A stretch of 64,000 nt of DNA from Tannerellaceae bacterium (lineage in GTDB: Bacteria > Bacteroidota > Bacteroidia > Bacteroidales > Tannerellaceae), in contig JAJQFE010000069.1 in assembly GCA_021201295.1 (NCBI GenBank), positions 97,869 to 161,868 on the forward strand. Direction: 5' to 3'. Position numbers and translations under genes: made by a program. The notes under the pieces are model-generated. The model did not search any database. It had not been told where the DNA came from and was given only the letters and a program-made list of their open reading frames with translations. This document shows positions 21,681 through 29,570 of the stretch, in pieces (position 1 is the stretch's first letter; every line of letters starts with the position of its first letter).

Positions 21681-21809
21681 TAGTAGTCAGGAAGTCAGCA
21701 CTCGCTTTGCTCGTTAGGTGTTGAGGAGAAAAGACTTTCACTTCTTTTTCTTACTACTTAACTCCTTTACTACTAAGGAGCAAAGCGACTGATAACTCCT
21801 CTGACTACT
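21681..21809. repeat. inverted-repeat element, copy A
   Basis: GTAGTCAG (21683-21690) and CTGACTAC (21801-21808) form the ends; CGCTTTGCTC (21703-21712) and GAGCAAAGCG (21778-21787) form an inner pair. The right end overlaps the TAG stop of murQ. The element shares its core with those at 23508 and 24944. Confidence 0.75.
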
Positions 21810-22623
21810 TAGTCTTATTCCCTGCTTCTATTGCTTTCTTAACCGACCCATGTAACAGGAGCAGGTGTTGCGCTTGTTGATAATCTATCTGAAGTTCTTC
21901 TGCGATCATCCGGGTTCCACGGTCGACTAATTTGGCGTTGGTCAATTGCATGTTTACCATCCAGTTTCCTTTGACATGTCCTAACTTGATCATCGTGGTA
22001 GTCGTGATCATATTCAAAATCATTTTCTGTCCTGTTCCCGATTTCATCCGGGAACTGCCGGTCACAAACTCCGGTCCTACAATCATTTCTATCGCAATCT
22101 CTGCTTCCTGTGCCATAGGTGAATCCGGATTACTAGAAATAGAAGCGGTCAGAATACCCCGCTTACGTGCTTCCCGCAGCGCACCGATCACATAGGGGGT
22201 AGTGCCCGAGGCTGCAATCCCGATTACTATATCTTGCTTATTTACCTGATGGGCTTCCAGATCTTTCCAGCCTGCTTCTATATTATCTTCTGCATTTTCC
22301 ACCGGATTACGCAAAGCCACATCTCCTCCGGCAATCAGTCCAATCACTAAGGAGGGAGGCATACCATAGGTGGGCGGGATCTCGGAAGCGTCCAGCACTC
22401 CCAGCCTTCCGCTGGTGCCTGCTCCCAGATAAAAGATACGCCCGCCTTTTTCCATACGGGGAATGATCTGCGAAACTAACTGCTCTATCTGGGGAATCGT
22501 TTTCTCTACAGCCAGTGCCACTTTCTGATCTTCCCGGTTAATCTCTGTCAGTAATTCTTTTACCGACTTCTTTTCTAAATCATCATATAAAGATGCTTGT
22601 TCTGTTATTTTTTTGAAAGCCAT
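21805..22623 (-). CDS. murQ: N-acetylmuramic acid 6-phosphate etherase
   Basis: MurQ cleaves the lactyl ether of MurNAc-6-phosphate to give GlcNAc-6-phosphate and D-lactate, the key step of cell-wall sugar salvage. The 272-residue protein has the SIS-fold signatures: FYLGAGTSGRLGVLDASE (~residues 60-80), the catalytic Glu in NPVENAEDN (~110), GIAASGTTPYVIGAL (~135) and GPEFVTGSSRMKSGTGQK (~190). It ends at a normal TAG contributed by the overlapping repeat element. It follows murK by 31 bases, itself a partial repeat arm. Together with MurK and the AmpG-like permease it resembles the murTKQ set of Tannerella forsythia. Confidence 0.95.
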   Translation of the reverse strand: MAFKKITEQASLYDDLEKKSVKELLTEINREDQKVALAVEKTIPQIEQLVSQIIPRMEKGGRIFYLGAGTSGRLGVLDASEIPPTYGMPPSLVIGLIAGGDVALRNPVENAEDNIEAGWKDLEAHQVNKQDIVIGIAASGTTPYVIGALREARKRGILTASISSNPDSPMAQEAEIAIEMIVGPEFVTGSSRMKSGTGQKMILNMITTTTMIKLGHVKGNWMVNMQLTNAKLVDRGTRMIAEELQIDYQQAQHLLLLHGSVKKAIEAGNKTK

Positions 22624-22630
22624 TTTTATT

Positions 22631-22656
22631 TAGTAGTTAAAGGAGTCAGAGGAGTT
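22631..22656. repeat. single repeat arm between murQ and murK
   Basis: TAGTAGTTAAAGGAGTCAG here is the same arm sequence as in the element at 23508, and fills nearly the whole 31-base gap between the two genes, touching the murK stop. Confidence 0.6.
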
Positions 22657-23491
22657 ATGTATGATAATATTCCATCAACCCCTCCATAGGTAATTGTGTG
22701 ATTTTGCCGGTCTGTATGCCTAAGCCGGTCGCGACTTTTATTACGATCTCTTTATAATACCAGGCAATAGAGCCGGTCAAATGTACCGGATTATGCCGGT
22801 AATCATACTGCATCACATTCCGGGTAAAGAAGTCCCGGAATGCCTGAATCACTAAAGCGGAGATGGTGGGGTCTTCTATATGTTGTATCAGAAAAGGAGA
22901 CAGACCTGCCAGAAAACGGTTGGGCAGGGATTGTTTATATACCTTGTCTAAAATAATAGCCGGAGTCAGGTCATATTGCTGCAGGAACTTTTCTTTTAGT
23001 CCGGGTGTCAGTTGATTTTTCAGACAGGCTCCGACCAGTAACTTTCCCAACACGGCACCACTTCCTTCATCTCCTAAAATATATCCCAAAGGAGAAATCG
23101 TTTCACAGATCTCTTTTCCGTCATAGAAACAGGAGTTAGAACCGGTTCCCAGGATACAGGCAATTCCTTTTTTCCTTCCGCATAATCCTCTGGCTGCTGC
23201 CACTAAATCACTTCCTACTTCAATCCTTCCGTTAGGAAGAATGGTGGCAATCGCTTGTTCTATGACCGCATTCTTTTCTGGATTGGCACAGCCTGCTCCA
23301 AAGAAATGTACTTCTCCTACCGGATATTCTTTAATCTGTGGAAGCAGTATATCCCTTAATTCCCCGGCAATATCTTCCGAAGTCCGGAAAAAAGGATTGG
23401 CTCCTTTGGTAAAAACCTGTGTTATCTGTTTACCGTGGTCTACCAAACACCAATGCACTTTAGTAGAACCACCATCTGCGAGTAAGATCAT
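22655..23491 (-). CDS. murK: BadF/BadG-type sugar kinase, probable N-acetylmuramate kinase MurK
   Basis: A 278-residue ASKHA-fold kinase of the BadF/BadG/BcrA/BcrD family. The phosphate-1 loop MILLADGGSTKVHWCL at the N-terminus, the CILGTGSNSCFYDG block (~residue 112), GYILGDEGSGAVLG (~135) and the late VHLTGSIA (~240) are all present. Family members phosphorylate GlcNAc or, in Tannerella, MurNAc at O-6. The position next to murQ, the permease and NamZ makes MurNAc (and probably GlcNAc) the likely substrate. Start at 23491 gives the glycine-rich loop directly. The downstream murQ and upstream NamZ gene are each separated by copies of the same repeat family. Confidence 0.85.
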   Translation of the reverse strand: MILLADGGSTKVHWCLVDHGKQITQVFTKGANPFFRTSEDIAGELRDILLPQIKEYPVGEVHFFGAGCANPEKNAVIEQAIATILPNGRIEVGSDLVAAARGLCGRKKGIACILGTGSNSCFYDGKEICETISPLGYILGDEGSGAVLGKLLVGACLKNQLTPGLKEKFLQQYDLTPAIILDKVYKQSLPNRFLAGLSPFLIQHIEDPTISALVIQAFRDFFTRNVMQYDYRHNPVHLTGSIAWYYKEIVIKVATGLGIQTGKITQLPMEGLMEYYHT

Positions 23492-23507
23492 ATAGTTTGT
23501 TTTTAAG

Positions 23508-23629
23508 AAGTAGTTAAAGGAGTGAAGGAGTCAGCACTCGCTTTGCTCGTTAGGAGTCAAGGAGAAAGAGAAAACTTTCTTTTTATTTTCTCCTTCACTA
23601 CTTTGACTCCTTCACTCCTTTAACTACTT
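23508..23629. repeat. inverted-repeat element, copy B (26-bp perfect arms)
   Basis: The 26-base arms at 23508-23533 and 23604-23629 are perfect inverted copies (starting AAGTAGTTAAAGGAGTGAAG). Between them lies GCACTCGCTTTGCTCGTTAG, identical to copy A. As RNA this would be a very stable hairpin between murK and NamZ. Confidence 0.85.
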
Positions 23630-23632
23630 TCC

Positions 23633-24868
23633 TTATTTATACAAATAGTACTTTTTAGCACGCTGTCTAAAAGGTTCTGTTTCTTTATACCAGAAATCTT
23701 TTATATCAGCAAAGCGATTATTTTTTGCGAATGTTTCTCTTACGTAGTTACTGCCGGAAACCTGGTCAAACATCCGGAAACGGTCTTTGTTGGCATGGTC
23801 AAAAATAGCCCGTTCGGGATATAAGACCGCTATTTCCTGCATGACGTAGAACTGGATCTCTGAAAGACGGGCTTTTTCATAATCCATAATATGGATCTGG
23901 ACTCCCTGATAGGACTGTCCCTGTCCGACTGAATAAAAAGGCTTTAAATGAACGGGGCAAAAATGTATTCCCGGCAGATTCAGTCGGTTCAGGTTTCCTG
24001 CCAGCTCTTCTGCCTTAATCCAGTCAGAGGCTATTAACTGAAAAGGAATAGTGTATCCCACACCGATGGAAACATATCCTAACTCACCGAGGATGCCGGT
24101 GGCCGGGTACAAAACGGCCGAAACCGGTTGTGGGATATGGGGTGAGGAAGGGATCCACTGCAAGCCTGTTTCTTCATACCGCATTTTTCGTTTCCATCCT
24201 TTCATTTTGACTACATGCAGTTTGCAGGATTAAGACAGCATATCCTCATTATTCAGGAATAAGGCTAATTCGCCACACGTCATACCACATACATACGGTA
24301 TTTTGAACTGACTGACAAAAGAGATATATTCATCTTCTACTAATCCCCCTTCAATTTTCAGTCCTCCCAATGGATTGGGCCTGTCCAGAATCACCACTTC
24401 CACATTATTTTCTGCTGCTGCTTCCATCACTAATCCCATGGTGCTGATATAGGTAAACGAACGGCAGCCTATATCCTAAATATCATATACTAACACGTCT
24501 ATCCCCTGCATCATTTCCGGTGTCGGCCTTCTTGTTTTTCCATGTAAGGAATATACAGGTAAGCCTGTCTGAGGATCGATGATATCTTATATCTGATCTC
24601 CGGCATGTCCGTCTCCACGGACTCCATGCTCAGGAGCAAACAAAGTTACTAAGTTGACATTCGGTGCTTCATGCAGAATATCAATGACTAATTTCATCTG
24701 ATTATCCACACCTGTAGGATTCGTCAGCAGTCCGACCCGTTTGCCTTCCAGGATTTTAAAATTCTGTTCTTTCAATACTTCCAGTACGGTCTTGATTCCT
24801 ATTTTCTGTCCATAAGACAGCCCGGAGACCAAACAGAAAGCCAGTAATAGTATACTTATTTTTTTCAT
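23633..24868 (-). pseudogene. namZ: exo-beta-N-acetylmuramidase NamZ (DUF1343), three in-frame stops
   Basis: NamZ removes MurNAc from the non-reducing ends of peptidoglycan fragments. A single frame of 412 codons runs from MKKISILLLAFCLVSGLSYG (signal peptide) to the end with no frameshift, but with TAA at 24587-24589 (codon 94), TAG at 24476-24478 (codon 131) and TAA at 24230-24232 (codon 213). Family blocks are clear: VGLLTNPTGVD, APEHGVRGDGHAG, VLVYDI(stop)DIGCRSFTYI, ILDRPNPLGG and TGLQWIPSSPHIP. At codon 131 the family normally has Gln (DIQDIG), consistent with CAG to TAG. The gene lies between AmpG and MurK, where its product would feed both. No sequencing slip can explain three nonsense codons in an otherwise conserved frame. 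Confidence 0.9.
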
Positions 24869-24943
24869 ATCCTTTTTTTATTTAATAGATAAATCCATTA
24901 AGAGTTTCTTCATCACGAGCATGTAATGCAACAGTTCTCCTGT

Positions 24944-25001
24944 GCTACTTAACTCCTTAACTTCTACAGAGCAAAGCGACTGATAACTTCTTTCACTACT
25001 T
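24944..25001. repeat. partial copy of the inverted-repeat element (right half)
   Basis: GCTACTTAACTCC...GAGCAAAGCGACTGATAAC...CACTACTTA repeats the right half of the element at 21681-21809, here between NamZ and the permease stop codon. Confidence 0.65.
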
Positions 25002-26859
25002 ATCTCCCAGTTGCCTTCCCATACTGAGGATCAATTTTCAGGAGTGCGACTGCAATAGCAGGGATCACACTACAAATCATAATCCAGACAAAGAAGGTAT
25101 AATAGCCTAACAGTTCCTGTAACCATCCGGCAAACATACTGGGAATCATCATTCCCAAAGCCATAAATCCGGTACAGATCGCATAGTGAGCCGTCTTTTG
25201 CTCTCCATCCGAATAATACATCAAATACAACATATAGGCTGTAAACCCAAACCCGTAACCAAACTGTTCCAGCACCACACACAGGTTAATAATAAACATA
25301 TTACCTGTTTGAGTATAGGCCAGATAAAGGAAAGTAGCACTGGTTAACAACATACTTAACGCCATGGGCCAGAGCCATTTCTTCAATCCTCCTTTTGCCA
25401 CCACGATACCTCCCAGTATACCTCCTACGGTAAGTCCCAGAATACCGACTGTCCCATATACCAAACCGACCTGTCCGGTAGTTAAACCCAGGCCACCTAC
25501 CTCTTTGGAATCCAGCAGGAAAGGATTAATTAACTTCACTAACTGAGCTTCCGAAAAACGGTAGGTCAGCATAAAGAAAATCGCAACTGCTGCCTGTGGT
25601 TTCTTAAAGAAAGAAACAAACGTAGCTGAGAATTCTTTAAAGATGGAAGCCGCTGTCAGATTGGGATGAGGTTTATCGGAATCCGGTCTGGGCAGACTAA
25701 AACGGTGATAGAAACTAAAACAGAAAAAGAGTCCTGCCAGTACAAAGAAAGTAATAGACCAGGCAAACGGGATATTCCCGGATAATCCTTTAAACTCGGC
25801 TTCACTGGTTGCAGTCAGTTTGGGATCGATCTGAAATACCATATAGGCTAGTTTATCCCAGTTGGTTTCATTGAAAACCAACCGTTCTCCGTGGATCAGG
25901 GAAATACTTCTGTCTCCCCGATTCATTGTAGTATTTAAGACCCGTTCTTTTCCTTCTTCCAGTTTAGCGGAGAGCTGTATGGCAACCGCCGCTACATTGC
26001 CCGCCTGGTCAGAGACTATAGTCTCCCGCTTTTCTCCAAAATTAGTTTGAATCCAGTTGCCGAGAGGTTGAGAAACATATTTACTCCATCCACTCTCTTC
26101 TGTGTGCTGAACAATAGCATGCGCCGCCGTTTGCTCTGCTTCAATAAAGCCGTTTTGTTGATTTAACTCCCGGATCCCTTGGATAAATGCCTGTACACTA
26201 TCCTGATTTACTTTTTGTGTTCCGATCCGGAGAGTTTCCTGGTCTACCACAAAATACAGGTCTTTACCGGAAGAGGAAAGAGCCGGAGCCTGGGGAATGT
26301 ATAAAGTGGATGCCGTATACTGAGGAGAAGCCTCTACCTGGATCCGGACCGGTTCGCTACCGGAAGAACTTTCCAGAAAACCTGCCAGAATAATCAGCAC
26401 TCCTTGTCCCATAATAGTAGCCACCTGGTAGAAAGTACTACGGATACCCACATACATAGCCTGTTGATTGGTATCCAGTCCCAACATATAAAATCCGTCT
26501 GCCGCTATATCATGGGTTGCCGAACTGAAAGCCAGTAACCAGAAAAAAGCCAGTGTCGCCTGGAAAAAGAAGGGCAAAGGAATAGTAAAAGCTATACCTG
26601 CCAATCCGGCCCCGATCAGTAACTGCATGGTGACAATCCACCAACGTTTGGTTTTCAGGAGATCCACAAACGGACTCCAGAAGGGCTTGATTACCCAGGG
26701 TAAATAAAGCCAGCTGGTATAAAGCGCAATATTGGTGTTGGATATTCCGAGGCGTTTATACATAATTACTGAAATTGTCATAACTGCCACATAGGGTAAA
26801 CCTTCGGCTAAATAAAGGGACGGGATCCAGGCCCAGGGTGATTTGCTATTACCTTTCAT
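25000..26859 (-). CDS. AmpG/MurT-like muropeptide permease with large extracytoplasmic insert
   Basis: A 619-residue major-facilitator protein of the AmpG family, importing muropeptides or MurNAc across the inner membrane. The N-terminus SLYLAEGLPYVAVMTISV, the LPWVIKPFWSPFVD loop (~residue 55) and THDIAADGFYM (~residue 115) are AmpG signatures. Unusually, hydrophobic helices stop near residue 160 and resume near 363 (GNIPFAWSITFFVLAGLFF), leaving about 200 hydrophilic residues between (including LYFVVDQETLRIGTQKVNQD). The rest continues with six to eight helices. Sequence and context match the transporter of the Tannerella murTKQ set. It follows the DUF4922 gene by 6 bases, so the two are probably co-transcribed. 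Confidence 0.85.
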   Translation of the reverse strand: MKGNSKSPWAWIPSLYLAEGLPYVAVMTISVIMYKRLGISNTNIALYTSWLYLPWVIKPFWSPFVDLLKTKRWWIVTMQLLIGAGLAGIAFTIPLPFFFQATLAFFWLLAFSSATHDIAADGFYMLGLDTNQQAMYVGIRSTFYQVATIMGQGVLIILAGFLESSSGSEPVRIQVEASPQYTASTLYIPQAPALSSSGKDLYFVVDQETLRIGTQKVNQDSVQAFIQGIRELNQQNGFIEAEQTAAHAIVQHTEESGWSKYVSQPLGNWIQTNFGEKRETIVSDQAGNVAAVAIQLSAKLEEGKERVLNTTMNRGDRSISLIHGERLVFNETNWDKLAYMVFQIDPKLTATSEAEFKGLSGNIPFAWSITFFVLAGLFFCFSFYHRFSLPRPDSDKPHPNLTAASIFKEFSATFVSFFKKPQAAVAIFFMLTYRFSEAQLVKLINPFLLDSKEVGGLGLTTGQVGLVYGTVGILGLTVGGILGGIVVAKGGLKKWLWPMALSMLLTSATFLYLAYTQTGNMFIINLCVVLEQFGYGFGFTAYMLYLMYYSDGEQKTAHYAICTGFMALGMMIPSMFAGWLQELLGYYTFFVWIMICSVIPAIAVALLKIDPQYGKATGR

Positions 26860-26865
26860 GTTCTG

Positions 26866-27816
26866 TTATTTTTCCATTTTAGTGTGCTGAACCCTGGCTG
26901 CAAGCAGGTTCATTTTCTCATCTGTGATCGTTATTTCCGAAAGGATCTGTGTAATCCGGCCGGCCGTTATGTTCCGGAAATCTTTTTCCAGAGGAGTAAT
27001 AAAAACACCTCCTAAATCTACGGATGCAGGACTAATCAGGCAGTTGGCTTCTCCTTCTGCAAAATAGCAGTCCGGACGATGTTTCTCACGCGGAAAGATC
27101 ACACTATACCAGGTCTTTTTCTCATACCAGGTCAGTATATTCATCCGGGGTTCCGGTTCATCTGCCGGAACTTCCATCTGTTCATATAACCGGTCAAAAA
27201 ACGAAACAGCCGCGGATTTAGCTGTGGATTCTATCAGAAAGCCATTCCAGAGAGTGTCTTTTAATCTGTATATAGTACAGCCATCATTCGATAGAAGCCG
27301 TTCCCGGTCTGTCTTCCGGATCTCCTGTTCCAATGGCAAAAATCCTTTGTTACCCGCCTGGAAATGCAGATGATCCGGAGCCGAAGCGCCACACTTCGGC
27401 CCGTTATAGAAAACTACATAGTCATCTAATACCTGGGCCAGATCCAGCATGTCTTCATAACGTCCGTTGATCCGTTGATCCGTATGCAGATAGTCCGGTA
27501 TAGTAAAATGTTCAGGAAAGATCGGGAACGGATTAATCAGGATCTGATACTCTTCTCCGAAAGGAATTCCCTGCTGTACTTCCGGCAGGCTTGCCGGACA
27601 TAAAAAGCACTTCCTTTCCTGGATGGATTTGGCATCTACTTTGGCTGCTGAGGACTGGATACGTGCCGGATTAAATTGCACCCGGATCACGGAGTCTCCA
27701 AAAGAAAAAGATTTCACCTGTACCTGTTCTAATGCAGCATAGTTTTTCCGAGCCAGTTCCCAGACGGTAACCTGATCTTTCAACAATTGCTTTACCTGTT
27801 GTGATAGTCCACCCAT
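26866..27816 (-). CDS. DUF4922 protein, HIT-like nucleotidyl transferase fold
   Basis: A 316-residue cytoplasmic protein matching the DUF4922 family. It carries a HIT-type motif APDHLHFQAG (~residue 168) preceded by FYNGPKCGASAPDH, and an early zinc-like pair in RKCFLCPASLPE (~residue 78). This layout recalls GalT/Ap4A-phosphorylase and GDP-sugar phosphorylases, so a nucleotide-sugar or dinucleotide phosphorylase role is likely, though unproven. It ends in a C-terminal part resembling the regulatory half of such enzymes (MNILTWYEKKTWYSVIFPRE). It is packed between the glycosyltransferase (10-base gap) and the permease (6-base gap), a gene order I believe recurs in Bacteroidetes. Confidence 0.7.
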   Translation of the reverse strand: MGGLSQQVKQLLKDQVTVWELARKNYAALEQVQVKSFSFGDSVIRVQFNPARIQSSAAKVDAKSIQERKCFLCPASLPEVQQGIPFGEEYQILINPFPIFPEHFTIPDYLHTDQRINGRYEDMLDLAQVLDDYVVFYNGPKCGASAPDHLHFQAGNKGFLPLEQEIRKTDRERLLSNDGCTIYRLKDTLWNGFLIESTAKSAAVSFFDRLYEQMEVPADEPEPRMNILTWYEKKTWYSVIFPREKHRPDCYFAEGEANCLISPASVDLGGVFITPLEKDFRNITAGRITQILSEITITDEKMNLLAARVQHTKMEK

Positions 27817-27825
27817 AACTTTCTT

Positions 27826-29286
27826 TTATTTTCGGTTGAAGGCAATACGGGCCTGTACTTCCCAGGTACGGATCCTGTCTTTATAAATGTTATGAGCATT
27901 CATTTTTACGACATCCAGTGACGCATCGGAGTTGTCGTCCCAACGACGGCACAGATAAAGTACGTCATAAATGCGGCCAATCTGATATTCACGTGAGAAA
28001 TATAATCCCAGTGCATAATCTTCACCATAACTGGTGTTCGGCACTTTAATTTCTCTTAGCAGTGGGGTATAAAATGCCCGGGGTGCTCCCAGTCCATTAA
28101 TACGAAGTGCATTGTTACGACCGTTTTCGGGTGTCCATTCTGTATGGTCAATAATTCCCGGCGGGATCATATGCATATCAAAATCTGTCAGCATATACGT
28201 CCCGACTACCATAGCGCAATTCTGTTCATAGAAAGCGTCTACAATCTTTTGCAAGGTATCTTCACCGGAATATACATCATCGCTATCCAGCTGAACAGCA
28301 AATTTACCACACTTCGGATGGTGTACACCGACATTCCAGCATCCCCCAATTCCCAATTCCTGATTTGCCGGGATCACGTGCACCAGCCATTCATCTGTGG
28401 CAAATTGATCGATTGCTTCTGTTGTTCCGTCAGTGGAGTAGTTATCGACTACAATCAGGTTAAACCGGAAATTGGTCTGCTGGCTTAACACAGACCGGAT
28501 CGCATCTGCAATGGTCCGGATCCGGTTGCGTACCGGAATAATTACAGAGGCTTCATATTCAAAATCCTGTTGATCAAATGCTACGGGCTTGAATTCCGGT
28601 TTCAGGTAAGCACCAATCTGCTTTAAATGGCCTGTACAGGCTGCTTCCATTTCAATCTGCACCTGACGGTTTTTGGGATCGACATAATCGAAGATCTTTT
28701 CTCCGCTTTTACGGGTATCGTTTTCAGCCTCTGTATATAAATATTCATTGATATGAACCAGCTCAGCCTGCTGGGATACTTTCAGACGAAGGTCATAGAG
28801 TCCGGCATACTGATACTCTATACTCATATCAGAAACCGCCTTTTTGATATCTTCTGTCCGGTAAACTAGTACAGAACCAAAATTGAAATCATCCCGGAGG
28901 CTACCTTTCTGATAAGCGATCACCGGTGCATTCCGTTTTTCTCCGTCTATGATCTGGTAATGGTCGGCATATACCATACCGGCACCGGAATCCTGTGCCA
29001 GACAGATCATCCGCTCCAATGCAAACATACCCATCCGCAAAGCTGCTGTTTTTGTATAGATCAGGGTATAAGGCGTATCAGCATAGGCTGCGATCTTTTT
29101 TATGGTCTGAGTGGAATGGATGGAATCCACCGGAAGGAGGATACAACCGTCTATTTCTTCCTCTTCCTGATTTTCAGTAAGGAGATAGATAGAGTGAATA
29201 AGTGCTGATGATCTCAGGGAATCCAGTGTTTCTTTTATCGGGGCAGCGTTTTGATAAGGGAGAAAACAATTCATCTGTGTTTGCAT
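27826..29286 (-). CDS. family 2 glycosyltransferase, two-part protein
   Basis: A 486-residue protein. Residues ~245-440 form a GT-A/GT2 domain: SVIIPVRNRIRTIADAIRSV, LIVVDNYSTDGT, and the metal-binding DSDDV in AVQLDSDDVYSG, then NGLGAPRAFY and YGEDYALGLY, where Asp is the probable base. The N-terminal ~230 residues resemble a second, degenerate nucleotide-sugar domain (PYTLIYTKTAALRMGMF, AGMVYADHYQI). It has no signal peptide or membrane helix, so it acts in the cytoplasm, perhaps on an envelope glycan. It is the first gene of the minus-strand cell-wall cluster. A -7 box candidate (TACTTTTG, 29336-29329) lies about 45 bases upstream without a clear -33 partner. Confidence 0.8.
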   Translation of the reverse strand: MQTQMNCFLPYQNAAPIKETLDSLRSSALIHSIYLLTENQEEEEIDGCILLPVDSIHSTQTIKKIAAYADTPYTLIYTKTAALRMGMFALERMICLAQDSGAGMVYADHYQIIDGEKRNAPVIAYQKGSLRDDFNFGSVLVYRTEDIKKAVSDMSIEYQYAGLYDLRLKVSQQAELVHINEYLYTEAENDTRKSGEKIFDYVDPKNRQVQIEMEAACTGHLKQIGAYLKPEFKPVAFDQQDFEYEASVIIPVRNRIRTIADAIRSVLSQQTNFRFNLIVVDNYSTDGTTEAIDQFATDEWLVHVIPANQELGIGGCWNVGVHHPKCGKFAVQLDSDDVYSGEDTLQKIVDAFYEQNCAMVVGTYMLTDFDMHMIPPGIIDHTEWTPENGRNNALRINGLGAPRAFYTPLLREIKVPNTSYGEDYALGLYFSREYQIGRIYDVLYLCRRWDDNSDASLDVVKMNAHNIYKDRIRTWEVQARIAFNRK

Positions 29287-29481
29287 TATATATTCAATTT
29301 AGTTGAAATAAAAGTCATTCTTTACTGACAAAAGTAATTACTTAATTTAAAAGTCCATAGTGCTCCCTGCTGTTCTTGAACAGGATACACAGATCCGGTC
29401 CATGACCAGGCATCTTCTTTTCTCCGGAATAGATTTCATACCGGATCTAACGGTATTGCAGAAGCTTCTAAGATTAGAGAG

Positions 29482-29535
29482 CGGCATATGGATAGTATTT
29501 CTATTTATACTACTTACTTAACTATCCATATGCCG
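29482..29535. terminator. 14-bp perfect inverted repeat downstream of susD
   Basis: CGGCATATGGATAG (29482-29495) and CTATCCATATGCCG (29522-29535) are perfect inverted copies. It sits 36 bases after the SusD stop (minus strand). No T-run follows on that strand, so its role as terminator or mRNA 3'-end stabiliser is open. Confidence 0.5.
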
Positions 29536-29570
29536 GAATGGATTTTATTTAATAAATCCTGATCACCAGA

